Assembly (NCBI GenBank): GCA_023159155.1
Contig: JAJNNX010000063.1
Location: 62,001 to 126,000 of the forward strand
From: Ustulina deusta
Taxonomy: Eukaryota; Ascomycota; Sordariomycetes; Xylariales; Xylariaceae
Length of the DNA stretch: 64,000 nt
Direction of reading: 5' to 3'
A program made the position numbers and the translations under genes. The notes beneath the pieces are model-generated. The model made no database searches, was not told the origin of the DNA, and worked only from the letters and a program-made list of their open reading frames with translations. Shown in pieces: positions 1 through 13,279 of this stretch (positions within the stretch are counted from its first letter, which is position 1; each line of letters begins with the position of its first letter).

Positions 1-1061
1 TATTTAATATATTAAGCTTTTTTTTAAATTATTAATAAATTTTATATATTATAATAAAATAATTATTATTAGTGTTTAAAGTTTTAAAAAATTAAATATA
101 ATATTAATAATAAACATATTATTAAAATAAATGATAAAATTAAAATATTAAAAATATATATTAGAATAGCTAGTTAGTTATACAATAAAATAGCTTAGTT
201 TAACTATAAAATTAAGGCATTATAATAAAAACAACTAACTTGCTAGATTAAATAAAATAAAATAAAAACTTATTTATTAAAAAGTTTAAACTAGTAAAAT
301 AAAGTTTTATTTTTAACGTTATTTTTAAATTAATAAAAAAAACAGAGAGAGCTAAAAAATATTATAAAAATATTTATATATATAAAAAACTATAAAAAAT
401 AATTTAATTAAATATATAATGAATAAATATATTAATAAACTATATATTAATTAAAAAAATAATAATATATATTTTATTATATATTATAAATTTAAATAAT
501 ACTAATTTAAAACTTGTTAATATAACTAATTATTTTTTTTTATTTTAGTTTAAAGTTTATTATATATTAGGAATATTAAACCTCATACTAAATATATTAA
601 ATAATATTTATTAAGTATACTTTATATAAAAAAATAAAATTACAATCAATTTTTTTATATTAACTTTAATAATTAATAATAAGTTAAAAACAAAAATAAC
701 CTCAAGGTATAATAGTAATACTAAATATAACTAAATAAAAAATATTTTATTTAAAAAAAAAAGAATAGCAAGCTAAATAGCCCTGCTACTAAACGAACTA
801 TATATTAAAAACGTATAATAGCCCTTTTTTTGTTTAATAATAATCTTTTTTTTTTATATTAGCTCTAATAAAAAACCATTTTTATATATTTTAAAAAACT
901 ATATTAAAAATATGAGTTATTCTTTTTATATTATTATTATAGATTTTATTATAAATATATTGCTAGTAAAATCTAGAAAGTTTTTTTAAAACATAAAAAA
1001 ATATAATTATTTTAATATATTATAACAACCCTGCTATATTAAATAAGCCAATATAATAGTT
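1..1061. other. AT-rich degraded DNA, no gene seen
   Basis: Almost pure A/T sequence with homopolymer-like runs and stop codons in all frames. No coding region is supportable. The composition matches the RIP-degraded retroelement that starts at 1062, so this is most likely another decayed repeat of unknown type. Confidence 0.7.
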
Positions 1062-1474
1062 TGTTGTAGTATCGTAGTAATAAAGTTTGTTTAATACAAA
1101 GTTAATATTATAATAAATCTAATGCTTATATTGTTTAATACTTGTTAAAAAATAAACTTTTATATAAATAGTTCTAAAAACTATTTATATATTTAAATTA
1201 AATAATAAAAAAGAACTATTTACTATAAAATATAATAAATATATTTATAACTTTATAGCTATTTTTATTATTATTTAATATTAAGTTTTGCTAATTAAAC
1301 TTTGTTTTTTTAGTTTACTTGCTTACTAGTAATCTAAACTTATGTTTTTACTAATAATTTATTATATAACTTAAAGCTTTTAATATTTTTTTTATTAGTT
1401 ATATATTAAAAGCTTTTTTTTGCGCTTTATATTTAATTTTTTTAATAAATCTTTTATATTGTTAGTTCGTAATA
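1062..1474. repeat. Left LTR (fully degraded)
   Basis: Aligns from TGTTGTAGTATCG to GTTAGTTCGTAATA with 7217-7706. Nearly every C of the right copy reads T here. It is shorter than the right LTR because it lacks a duplicated segment present there. Confidence 0.75.
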
Positions 1475-4400
1475 TTAATTATTTTTTAAAATTATTGCTT
1501 TTAATAATTTTTAATTAGTAAGTTTTTTTTTTTTTAGGTCCTTTGTTTTGTTTCTTTTTTTAGGTTTTTTTTTACTAATTTTTAAAAATATCTAGTTATA
1601 TAAAAAAATCTAAATCTATTAAAACTAAACAATATTTTGCTTTAGCTTTTTTAATCGAATAGGTCAGACATAAAGTTATGCTTTATTTTTGTTGTTTTAA
1701 TTGTTTTTTTTTTATAAAATAACAAACAGTATTTTTTGCTACAAAAAATATATTTGTACTAATTATTTCTGCAATAGTTCTAATATTTTTATAAACTTTT
1801 TTAACTAAATTATATTTAAATATTAATATTTTAAATATATAAAAAAAGCCGCTAAAATTTAAATTATATTTAGTAAAATTTAAATAAAACTTTTTTTAAA
1901 TTGTTTTGTTTTTGTTTATAAAAGTGTTTTTTTTAAAAATAAAAAGTTTAAATAATAAATTATAAATTTTAATTTTTTAATAAATTAAATAAGTTAGATT
2001 AGTTAAAAAAAATAAAAATACTACAAAAAAAAACTAATTAAAACTTTTTTTAGTTTTTTTTTTTAAATTAAATTAAAATATATTTAATTTTTTTTTTTAT
2101 TTAGTTAATTAACTTTATTTTTTTTAAACTTAGTTGGTTTAAATATTGGTAATAAAACTATATAAAAAATTTTTTAATATTTTTTAAATATTTAAAGCTT
2201 TTTTTGTTTTAATATAAATTTAGTATTTTTTTAATATTATATTTATTTTAGTTTAGTTTTATTTTAAGTTTTATTTTTAATATAGCGTTTTTTAGTACTA
2301 GTTTTAATAATAAAATATAAAATATTAAATATATTTTTATATCTTTTAGTAATTTTAAATAATAATTAGTTTTTAAAATAATTTTTTTAATTTTAAATAA
2401 TCTAATTTGTTTAAAATTAAGTTTTTTGTTTAATTGTTTTATTTTAATATTATGTTTTAAAATATAATTTTTTTTTTAAATTAGCTTTAATAATTTATTT
2501 TTATTATAATAATACTTTATTTAATTTTAAATAAATAATAACTTATTTTATAACTTTTATTATAAGTTTATAAGTTTTTTAGCTTGTATATTTATTTTTA
2601 ATACTATAATTTTAAAAATTTTAATTTGTTTATTATTTAGGTTAAAACTATAGTTTGTTTTAAATAATAATATGTTTATAAATTTATTATTTAAACTATT
2701 ATAAATATATTTTATTAACAATAATAATTTAATTTAGGTTTTTTTTTTGTTTATTTATTTATAAATAATAAGTTATTAATATTTTATATTTAATTTTTAA
2801 AGTTTTTATTAAAAATTATTAAAACTTAAAAACTATTATATTTTTTTAATTTATCATAATTTTTTTTAAAAATTTATATTTATTAAAAATATATTTTATA
2901 ATTATATAAGCTAAATTTTTTTAAAAATTTACTTTTTTATATAATATAAAGTTTTTATATTTTATTTTTATTATCAACTTTTTTAATTTTAGTAATTTTA
3001 TAATAAAATTAAATATAATAATTTTTTAAGCTTTGTTTAATAGTTTAATTATTTATATTAATTTATATAGTTTATATTTTAATACTTTTATTTTTTTATA
3101 TATATTATATTTTTATATAATTTGTTTAACTTTTCTTTTTATTTTTAAAAAATTTTAATAATATATAATATTAGTTATAATATATATATTTTTATTTTTA
3201 TAAGCTAGCTATTTATATTACTTTTAAATTTTTAAGATCTTTTTTAGATTTTTAGATTAATTTTTATATTTATTTATTATAGTTTATTTATACTACTATA
3301 AATATTAATATTTAATTTTAATTTTTTTATAAAAATATTTAAAACTTTTTTTTTATTTTGTTTATAGTTGCTTTATTAATTTAATATGTTTATTTATATA
3401 TATATATATTTTTTTTAATATAAAAAATCTTAAAATTAAACTAAAATAAAAATTTTATTTATTTTATTTATTGTTTGTTTAATAATTTTATTATTATACA
3501 AATAATAAAATTTTTATAATCTAAATATATTTTTATCAGTTATTTTAATTTATATAAGTAATATTTTTATTTTTTAAATCTTTATATTATAGCTATAAGT
3601 TTTTTATATAATAAAAAATAATTTACTATAAGTTCTAAAAACCTTTTTAAAAAAAATACCACTAAATATAGTTTTTTGTTTTTATTACGTTAATCTAATT
3701 AACTATTTATTATATTATTATATATATTAATTTTAAGTTTAAATTTTTTATTTAAATTTAATAACTTTATTACTAAATTATTTATTATTAATTTTTTTAT
3801 TTTATCAAATATTTTTTGTTTTTTTTTTTTTATTAAAACGTTTGATTTTTTTTTTTAAGTTTATAAAAAATATTATAATTTTTTCAAATTTTTTATAAAC
3901 CTTTAAATATAGTTTATAAACTTTATAAATATTTTTATATTATTTATTAATTTAAGTATTAGTTAATTTTTAGATTTATATTTTTTTTAGTATTATTATA
4001 AATCTAAAAAAAAAGTTTTTTTTATTTATAAAATTTGTTTTTTTTAAATATATTATAATAATTTAATTAATATATTTTTATAGTATATTTATAATTTTTG
4101 CTTAAAAATTTATTAATATATTAATAAAACTAAATAATTTATATAATATTTTAAAAACTATTTTTTATTTATTTTTTAGTATAATTTTAATTTAGTAATA
4201 AATATTTAGTAAATTTAATACTATAAACTATTTTGTTTTTTATAATTTATTTTTTAAGTTTTTAATTTTTACTAAAAATCTTATAAACTTTTTTATTTTT
4301 AAGTTTATATTTTTATAGTTAATATATAGTTTTTATTTAACTTTTTAGTTTTTTTTTTAGTTTTTTTAATAATTATAGGATTAGTAATTTAATAAACAAT

Positions 4401-7216
4401 ACTAATAATTATATATATTTTTTTGCTAGATTTTATTATAAATAATAATTTAATTTTTTAAGTTGTTTTTTATTTATATAATATAACAGAAAATATTTTA
4501 ATTATTATTTTTTAATTAATAATATTTTATAGTTTTATTATTTATGCTTTAATAATTTTATTTTTATATTATGTTTTTTTTTTAAATAAAGTATTAAATT
4601 TTTTATATTTATTTAATATTTTAATGTTAAGTTTTAGCTTAAGATTTTTAATAAGTATATATATTATAATTTTTATTTTTTTAGATTTATTTAAGTTCTT
4701 TTTTTTAACTTTTTTAGTAATTAAATCTTTTTTTAATATATTTTATTAAAATTAGTTTATATTTTAGTTTATCTTAAGATTATTTATTTATAACTAAAAT
4801 ATTTTTAATATTATATTTTAATATAATATTTTTATAATATTAAGCTTAAGTTTTATAGTTTTTTTTTTAATAATTTTATAGTTATAAAAAATTAGATTTT
4901 TATTAATAGTTATAAATATTTTAAACTTATATTTATAATATTTTAAATCTAGTATAATATATATTGAAATATTTATATTTATTATATATAATATTTTTTG
5001 AATAAATTAAATTAATTCTTAACTTTTTATAATTATTTATTATTATTTTTTATTTTTTATATTTTATATATACAACTTACGCTTAATTTAGTTTATAGTT
5101 ATAATTTATTTTTTTATTACATATTATTTAATTAGTTTGTTTTTATTAATAATATATATTAAATCTTTTTATAATATATGTGCTTTTTTTATAATATAAT
5201 ATTAGTATATATTATTAATATATTCTATTACTATTAAACGTTTTAATATATATTTTAAAAATTAATATAAATCTTTAAAAGTTATAATATATTAATACTA
5301 ATTTTTTAATATTTTTTTTAAATATAGTTTATTTAGTATTATTTATTTAATTTGTTTTAAACATTATATATTTTTAATTTTGTTTATTATATAAATATAG
5401 GTTTAATAAGTTATATAATATATTTATAATATTATATTATATTTTTTATTTGTTTTTAGTACTAAAAGCTTTTTTTGTTTTTTTATAATAAGTTTTACTA
5501 TTATTTCTAGATTTTTTAATATATTAGTTTTAGCTTTTACTAAAATTATATTATTTAATTTTTATAGTTTATTCAAAGTTTTTTTATTTTTTTTTTTATT
5601 TTTTTATTTTTGTTTAGTTTAGTAATATCTTTTTAAATTAATTTAAATACTATATTATTTAATTATTTACTTATTAATTAATAATTATATTTTTTATAAA
5701 TATAATTTTTAATTTTTTTTAAATATTTATTACTTTTTAGTTAATTTTTTATAATTTAGATTTTTATTAAGCTATTATTTATTAATAATAATTTTATATT
5801 AGTTATATTTTTTTAGTTATACATATTATTTTTATATTTGTTTTTATAATAAATATATTTTTTAGCTTTTATTTTTTATAATCATATTATATTTAAATAA
5901 TTTAAACAATATATATTTTTATTTAAATATTTATTACTTTTATAATTATTATAAACTAAATATATATTATAGTTATTTTTTATATTATATAAATGTTTAT
6001 ATTGTTTTATTTTTTTTATTTTTTTACTAATAAAATAAAATAAATAAATCTTATTATTTTTATATTAGTATATATTAAAACATTTAGTCTAATTATTTAT
6101 AGGTATTTTTGTAATAGATCTTTTTAATAATTTTGCTATATTATTATATTATATATATATTTTTTAAGTTTTTATAATATATATATTTTTATTGTATAGC
6201 TTATTAAAATTTTTATGTATATAAATAGTTTAAATATATTTTTAATAAGCTTAAATATATTAAGTATTTTTTTATTTCTAATAATTATTATTATTATTTT
6301 ATAAAGCTTGCTAATTATTAAGTATAAAAGTATTATTTATATATTTTGTTTAAAATATATTTATTATATTATAAAATAAGTTTTATTATTTTTTATTGCT
6401 TTTTTAACTATATTAAACTAATTTATAATATTATTATTATTATTATTTTAGTTTGTTTTGTATTTTTATACTTTTGTTTTTTTATAGCTTATTATAGTTT
6501 TAAGCGTAATGTTTTTTTTAATTATAATTATAATATTTGATTTTATTTTAGTTTTTATTTTTATTAGTTATATTAAATTCTATAGGTTTTATATAAGTTT
6601 TTATAGCGATAGATCTTTATATTTATTAAATAAAATATATTTTGTTATTTTTATTATTATTATTATTTATAAAATTAGTTATTAATTTTAATAGCTTAAA
6701 TAATATAATTTTTAAATTTATTTAGTTTTTTGTTTTTATATAACTTATTTTAAACTAACTTTTTTAGTTTATTATAAATTATTATTATTAATATATTAAT
6801 ATTTAATTATAAAGTTTACGCTAGAACTTTTTTAAATATTGCTTTTATATTATTATTATAATTAGTTTTTTTTATTTTATATAATTTTTTATTATAAGTT
6901 TAAATTATTTTAAAGCGTTTTTAATAAAATATTCTACTATATATAGGATTCTTTTTTTTTATAAAACTTTTATTATAATATTAAATATATATTTTAATTT
7001 ATATTATAAATCTTTTAAGTTATTTTAAATCTTTATTAAATTTTATTAGTTATATAAACTTATATATTTTTAGTTCATTAATTATATTTATTTAGTTTTT
7101 AAATTATTTGTTATTTTTTTTTAAATTAAATAATTATTATATTTGTTCTAAAATTAAATTTTTAAAAGTTATTTTATATTATATAATTAAGTAAAATTAT
7201 TTAAAATATATTAATT

Positions 7217-7706
7217 TATTATAGTATTATAGTAATAAAGTTTATTTAATAAAAAATTAATATTATAATAGATCTAATGTTTATATTATTTAATACTTAT
7301 TAAAAAATAAACTTTTATATAAATAGTTTTAAAAACTATTTATATATTTAGATTAAATAAAATAAAAAAACTATTTACTATAAAATATAACAAAGATATT
7401 TATAACTTTATACCTATTTTTTATTTATTTAATATTAAGTTTTGTTAATTAAACTTTGTTTTTTTAGCTTATTTACTTACTAGTAATTTAGGCTTATATT
7501 TTTATTAATAATCTAGGTTTATTTGCTTACTAGTAATTTAGTAATTTATTATATAACTTAGGTTTATTTATTTACTAGTGATCTAGTAATTTATTATATA
7601 ACTTAAAGCTTTTAATATTTCCTCTATTAGTTATATACTAGAAGCCCCTCCCTGCGCCCCGCGTTTAGTCCTTCTAACAAACCCCTTGTGTTATTAGTTC
7701 GTAACA
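7217..7706. repeat. Right LTR with internal tandem duplication
   Basis: Partner of 1062-1474. The last 80 bp (about 7630-7706) keep many C residues and end in GTTCGTAACA, giving the expected ...CA terminus, while the part facing the interior is fully mutated. A segment around CTTACTAGTAATTTAG is repeated three times between about 7485 and 7600, which explains the extra length of about 77 bp. Confidence 0.75.
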
Positions 7707-10679
7707 TATATTAATAACTATATTATATAAAACTAGCAAAAAATTATTTTTAATATTAAAACATAAAAAATATATAATAAAAAACTAAACAACAATATTA
7801 TTATAAATATTATACTTATATAATTAAAAATTGCTAGTAGTTATTATTAGTAATAAAAACTTAAAGTTTATTAGCAAAGTTTAGAAAAGAATTTATAATA
7901 TATTAGATATTAAGCTTTTTTTTTAATAATTTATTATTTTTAAATAAATAGGGGTTTTAAAAAAAACAACTAAATTATTAAAATAATTATTAAGTTTTAT
8001 ATAGCTACTAATTTAAATATTTTTTAAACCAAATTATTATTAATATTATAATATTATTGAAATAATATATTATTAGTAATAGTTAGAAAGTTACAAAACT
8101 AATTCGTACTAAAATTTTAATTATAATTTATTATAAATATCTTAAACTAAAAAACAGCACTAAAGCTAGTAATAAAACAATAAAAATATTTAAAAAAATA
8201 TGCTTAAAAAACTAAATATTTAATTAATATAACTAATATAATTACTGAAAAAAAATATAATAATAAATATACTTTAATAACTTTTTATAAAAGTAATACA
8301 GTTCATTTTAAACTATATAAAAATTATTTAAAAGAATAAAATAGTAAATATAACTAAAACTTTAATAAAAAAGAACTAAAACTATTAGTGTCTAATTTAA
8401 TTAATAAATATAAAGCAATAATACTATTAACTACATAAAGAAATATAAGAAATATAATATTATTTATATAAAAAAAGATTTATGAAAATAATTAAGCTAA
8501 AAAATATATATAAAGTAATAAATATATTATATTTATTTTAAAAAACTTTTATTTTTTAAAGATTATAAATTAATTATATATATTAATAAAAAATATATTA
8601 TATTTATTATAACTATCTTATTTTTAAAACAACTTTATTAAAAATAATAAATATATAGCTATAAATAAAGTATATATTACTAAGCTTAGCTATTATAAAA
8701 ATAATATATAAATAGCTAAAAAGAAAAAATATATTACTATAGCTACTTATTATAAAATAAATAGTAGTACTTTTTTTATATATTTAAAGGCGTTTTTTTA
8801 AATAACAAAACATATTTATTTTTAAATATATTTATTATAAACTAATATAGCTATAATAATAAAAATAAAATATAAAGTTATATATTAGTTTATTTATATA
8901 AATAGGCCTTGCTTTTTTATTTTTTTACTGCTTTTTTCTTTTTATAAAAATTTAAAAAAAATCTATTTTGTTATGTTTAGTATTAAATCTATAAAAGCAC
9001 TAACTATTATAATAACTATATTAAATTTAATAAATTAGCGACGACCTTAAAATTAGCCCTAGTATAATAGTAATAATAATAAAAATATTACACCTAGCAA
9101 AACAATATAAACACTATAGTTATTAATAAATATAATATTTCTACTAATTAAAAACTTAATATTTTTGCTAATTAAAGACTTAATATTCCTATTAACTAAA
9201 GCGCTAATATAAACATTAATAATAATAATAATAAATAAGTTATGCTTACTATAATATATAATAATACTAAAAATAATAAAGATGCTAAAAAAACTGCTAA
9301 ACCTATTAATCTAGCCTAGGTAACTAAAAATAGAATTTAAAATTTTTGTAATATACTATTGAAGAAGGACGGGGCAACTCGACACTAAAACAACTAAAAA
9401 TAACAAAAACAAACTAGAGCGCCTGCTACTAAAAAACTAGTATGAAAATGCTATACGTCTAAAGTAAGTTTTGCTCTGAGAAGTTCGAAGGCTTTTATAG
9501 CTATTCGAACCCCCTAAATACAGCCGAAGATCAGCCGGTTCGGGCCGCTAGCACCAGCCCTGCTGCACTATAAAGAACAAGAAAATCACTACAGCTAAAA
9601 AAGCTACTAAATATAATATTATTCTTATTAAAAATAGCACTTAAAAATACTATAATAAAAAAAATAATAGAAATATTAAAAGTAATAAATTAAATATTAA
9701 AAATAAAAAATAGTAATAATAATAATATTTCTATTTATTTATTTAACTTTAATAAAAGCAAATTTTATGTAATATTATATAATAATAACAATTTAAAAAG
9801 CAATATTTATAGCAGGTCTAATAATAGCTTAGCTATTTTTAAAAAACTATATAATAAAATAAATAATTTTAATTATTTTTATAACTTAATTATTAAAAAA
9901 CTTACTAAACTATTTAGCAAAAATAAAAAATAAAAATTTATAATTAATAGTTTTATATAAAACTTTAAAATTAAATATATAAATACTATAAAAACTAAAA
10001 ATTAAAAAAGAATATTAAAATTTTTATTTTTTAATAAAACTAATATTTTAGCTTTTAAGTTTATATTTTTAAATAATAGCTTTAACTTAATAATTATAAA
10101 ACAATTAATAAAACTTAGCTAAATAAACTTAATATAAAATTAATTTAATTATAAAAAAACTATAAATAACTTTAATAAATTTACTACTTAGCTTTATATA
10201 TATTTAAAAAAGCGTATTAATAATTTTAAAGAATATCATAAAAAAATTAATTTAAATATTATATAAAACAAGCTTAATAACCTAAAAGCTTAGCTTAATA
10301 GCAATAAAATAAAACTATTATTAAACTAGCTATCTAAATTAATAAAATAACTAAAAAGATTAATATTATTAAACTTTAATTATAAACAGCTATATATAGT
10401 ATTAAAATATATATAAAAAACGCTAAAAATATTTTTAATAAAATAATATAATATAAAAATATAAAAACTAAAAAAAAAAAAACAAGTACTATATATTATA
10501 TAACAAAAAAAATTAAATATATAAATAAATTAATATTAAACAAACAACTTAGCTTATTTTTAATAATCTAACTAAACAAAATATATAAAGTTAGGTATAA
10601 TAATAAATATATTAATATTTAGGCTTATATATAATGTAAGTTTATTCAAAAATAATATAAACTTTATATATATAAAATG
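7707..10679. other. AT-rich degraded repeat DNA
   Basis: A/T-dominated sequence with no open frame and no recognisable transposon domain. The plus strand is A-rich, opposite to the T-rich element at 1062-7706, which suggests a different decayed element. One less mutated island lies inside it (9355-9600). Confidence 0.6.
9355..9600. other. GC-richer island in AT-rich block
   Basis: About 245 bp retain normal C and G content (for example around 9361-9380 and 9510-9570) between heavily mutated flanks. No frame or known motif was recognised. It may be a short single-copy remnant that escaped RIP or the edge of a repeat. Confidence 0.5.
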
Positions 10680-11131
10680 TAACGCATAACACAAGCTCGC
10701 TTTATATATAAGCTTGTTTCGCACCTTTTTTTTTATATTTTTATATATAATTTATTAATAAAACTACTTAGGCCATTTTATATTAACTTTTTTAGTTTAA
10801 TAGCTATAATAAAATAAATTATATAGTTAGATTTAAAATTGAATTATAAATGTTAAAATAATTCTTTTAATTTTATAGCTATTTTACTTTTAGTGTTATA
10901 ATAAATTACGCTAAAATAATCTCTACAATGTCTTAAAACTTAAATATTTCTAAAAATAAAATAGTTTTAAAATTATAGAAATTATTTTTATATTCATTAT
11001 TTAATTATAAATCTAACTCTGTAATTTATTTTATTATAGCTTAAGTATTTTACTAGTAAGTTTATATAGGAAAATACATAAAAAAAGTGCGAAACAAGCT
11101 TATATATAAAACAAGCTTGTGTTATAAGTTA
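10680..11131. mobile_element. MITE-like element, copy a
   Basis: A 452-bp unit whose ends are inverted copies of one another for about 45 bp: the left end reads TAACGCATAACACAAGC and the right end is its near-complement, ending TTATAAGTTA. The inner part of the TIR (AAGCTTGTTTCGCAC / GTGCGAAACAAGCTT) is an exact match. It carries no coding capacity. Both ends start or finish with TA, compatible with a TA target as used by Tc1/mariner/Fot1 elements, which is inference. A second copy lies at 11700-12181. Confidence 0.75.
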
Positions 11132-11699
11132 TATATATATATAAAATAAAAATAAAAATATATATATAAATATAATATATAGCCTAATATATTACTAAGT
11201 ATTATATAGTCTTTATATAATATATAACCTTTAAGCTTTTTTATTTTTTTTTTAAAATGTTATTATTTAAATAGTTTAAGTTTATTAATATATTATATAA
11301 TATTAAATTAAAATGTTTTGCTTTTACGTTTATTTTTTATCATTATAATATTATGCTATCTTAGAATAATATTATAAATAATAGCATACTAGCTTATATA
11401 CTATTTTTATAATTTATTTATTATTTAATTATTTAGATTTTATATTTATAAACACTTTTTTATTTTATCTTATTTTATAAATATTTCTTTATTTTTATTT
11501 ATTTAAAGTTAGGTTAATAATTAGTATATTTTAGCTTAATATTTAAATATACTAAAACTTATATATATTTTGTTCTAAATAATAAAGCTTTATATTTTTA
11601 TTATTATTTTTAATAATAATAATATTATTAGCATAAATTAAATAATTTATTAAAAATATATTAAAAAAAAACTTGTAATATTTTAAATAAAGTATAAAC
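11132..11699. other. AT-rich spacer between two MITE copies
   Basis: A/T-rich sequence without open frames. No feature is recognised apart from composition typical of RIP. Confidence 0.55.
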
Positions 11700-12181
11700 T
11701 AACTTATAACATAAGCTCGCTTTGCACACAAGCTTGTTTTATATTTTTTCTTTTATACTTTTATATATAATCTTTTAGTAAAGCTACTTAAGCTATTTTA
11801 TTTTAACTTTTTTAGTTTAGTAGATATAATGAAATAAATTTTATAGTTAGATTTAAAATTAAGTTATAAATTTAAAAATAATTTCTTTAATTTTATAGCT
11901 ATTTTATTTATAACGTTATAGTAAAATATGCTAAAATAATCTCTATAAACTTTTAAAACATAAATATTTCTACAAATAAAATAGCTATAAAATTATAAAA
12001 AATATATTTAGAATTTCTATTTAATTAAGATTCTAAACGGCTAAATTATTAGTCCATATAACTTATGTTAGCAAAGTTATAAAAAGTAAACTAAATACTT
12101 TACTAAGGAATTTATATAGAAAAATATATAGAAAAAATACAAAACAAGCTTGTATATAAAGCGAGCTTATATTATAAGTTA
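11700..12181. mobile_element. MITE-like element, copy b
   Basis: A 482-bp relative of copy a in the same orientation. The left TIR TAACTTATAACATAAGCTC and the right end ...GAGCTTATATTATAAGTTA are inverted copies. Interior blocks such as ATAATCTCTA and TAAATATTTCTA match copy a in order. The extra length comes from a less mutated stretch around 12020-12090. Non-coding; probably mobilised in trans. Confidence 0.75.
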
Positions 12182-12890
12182 TTACTATTATTATAGATTA
12201 AATTATTTATTAAAAATATATTAAAGAAAAAATTATACTATTTTTAGTAATAACTATATAAATATTATAATTATTTTTATTATAAATTAAATAATTTATT
12301 TAAAATATAAAAAAAAAAACTTATAATATTTTAAATAAAGTATTAATATATATTTTATTATAAATAAAATAACCTAGTATTATTATAATTAATTAATTAT
12401 ATTATATTATATTTTAAAAAAACAAGGATAGTTTTAAACAAAGTATAAATATTTGTTTAAAATTTTAAATAATTAAAACAAAACAAAATAAAAAAGATTA
12501 TTTTATTTAATACTAAGATCTAAAGTAGCTAAATAGCTTCTAGTTCATAAAAATACAAAAAAACTTTAATATATGTTTTAAAATATAAATAACTAATTTT
12601 TAGTAATATATAAAGCAATTATTTATTATTAAAATAATAATAATAATATATATAAATAATAAAACTTTAATTAAATAAAAACAAGTTTTTTTATATTATT
12701 TTATATAAAAATATAAGTTTTATTAATAAAATAACTTTTTAATAAATATAGTCTAATTTAATAAATATAACTAGTAGTACTTTTTTATATTTAGAACGCT
12801 AAAATAAACTAGCTATTTATAGACTAATATATAATTAAAAATTTCTTAATTAGGCCTACGAGCTAAACTTTTTTTCTTTTCTAATAAGAA
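12182..12890. other. AT-rich degraded DNA, right edge of block
   Basis: A/T-rich sequence without genes. Composition changes to near-normal GC at about 12860-12940, which marks the right edge of the first RIP block. Confidence 0.6.
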
Positions 12891-12901
12891 AGCTTTTTGT
12901 T

Positions 12902-13279
12902 TTACTTATTACATTTGTTAAAACAAAGGCATTTGGGCTTTAGGTTCTTAGCAAAGCCCAAAACCCAACCTTGGCCTGTGTGTTGGGGGCCCAAAGCCCA
13001 GATGGGTTCTTGGGTTCTTGGCCTTGGGTTGGGTTTAGGGAACCCTACCTTGCCCTCGAGCATTATGCCGTTGGCATGTGAAAATCTTGCCGCGGTATTC
13101 CTCTCAAGCCCGGATACCACTTCAATGCTTCCAGAGGAGATAAATGGGGACTTTGGTTCATCGTAGTGGCTCGATGTAGAACGCCCTATAGACGGATAAG
13201 GCTCTGATAGGGGGCCGTCTGAGATAGATGAGAGAATATTGGATTTGTTATCCTCGACATCGCAACGAGAAGGAGGCAT
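12902..13279 (-). pseudogene. Unrecognised 125-residue frame, possible gene remnant
   Basis: An open frame on the minus strand with an ATG at 13279. The first 65 residues look protein-like (Ser/Pro/Asp-rich), but the last 50 are encoded by a G/C-skewed stretch of repeated GGGCTTTGGG/CCCAAAGCCC words (about 12935-13055) that looks like transposon terminal sequence. No domain is recognised. The plus-strand frame over the same DNA is equally open, which weakens both. A broken gene or transposon end is the likeliest reading. Confidence 0.25.

Larger units (their letters stand above)
1062..7706. mobile_element. RIP-degraded LTR retrotransposon
   Basis: Two directly repeated ends (1062-1474 and 7217-7706) enclose about 5.7 kb, the normal layout and size of an LTR retrotransposon. 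The copies differ mostly by C/T and G/A transitions, as expected for RIP, so no reading frame survives inside. The interior is T-rich on the plus strand and has a polypyrimidine stretch near the left LTR (about 1518-1575), which would fit a minus-strand element with an A-rich sense strand, but I could not recognise reverse transcriptase or a zinc knuckle, so orientation and superfamily stay open. No clean target duplication is visible: TAGTT precedes the left LTR and TATAT follows the right one. Confidence 0.75.

Noticed and set aside
6346..6540. 64-residue hydrophobic open frame
   Set aside because: Arises from A/T-only codons in RIP-degraded retrotransposon DNA; no family features.
1057..7711. 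Target-site duplication for the first LTR element
   Set aside because: TAGTT and TATAT do not match even when RIP transitions are allowed.
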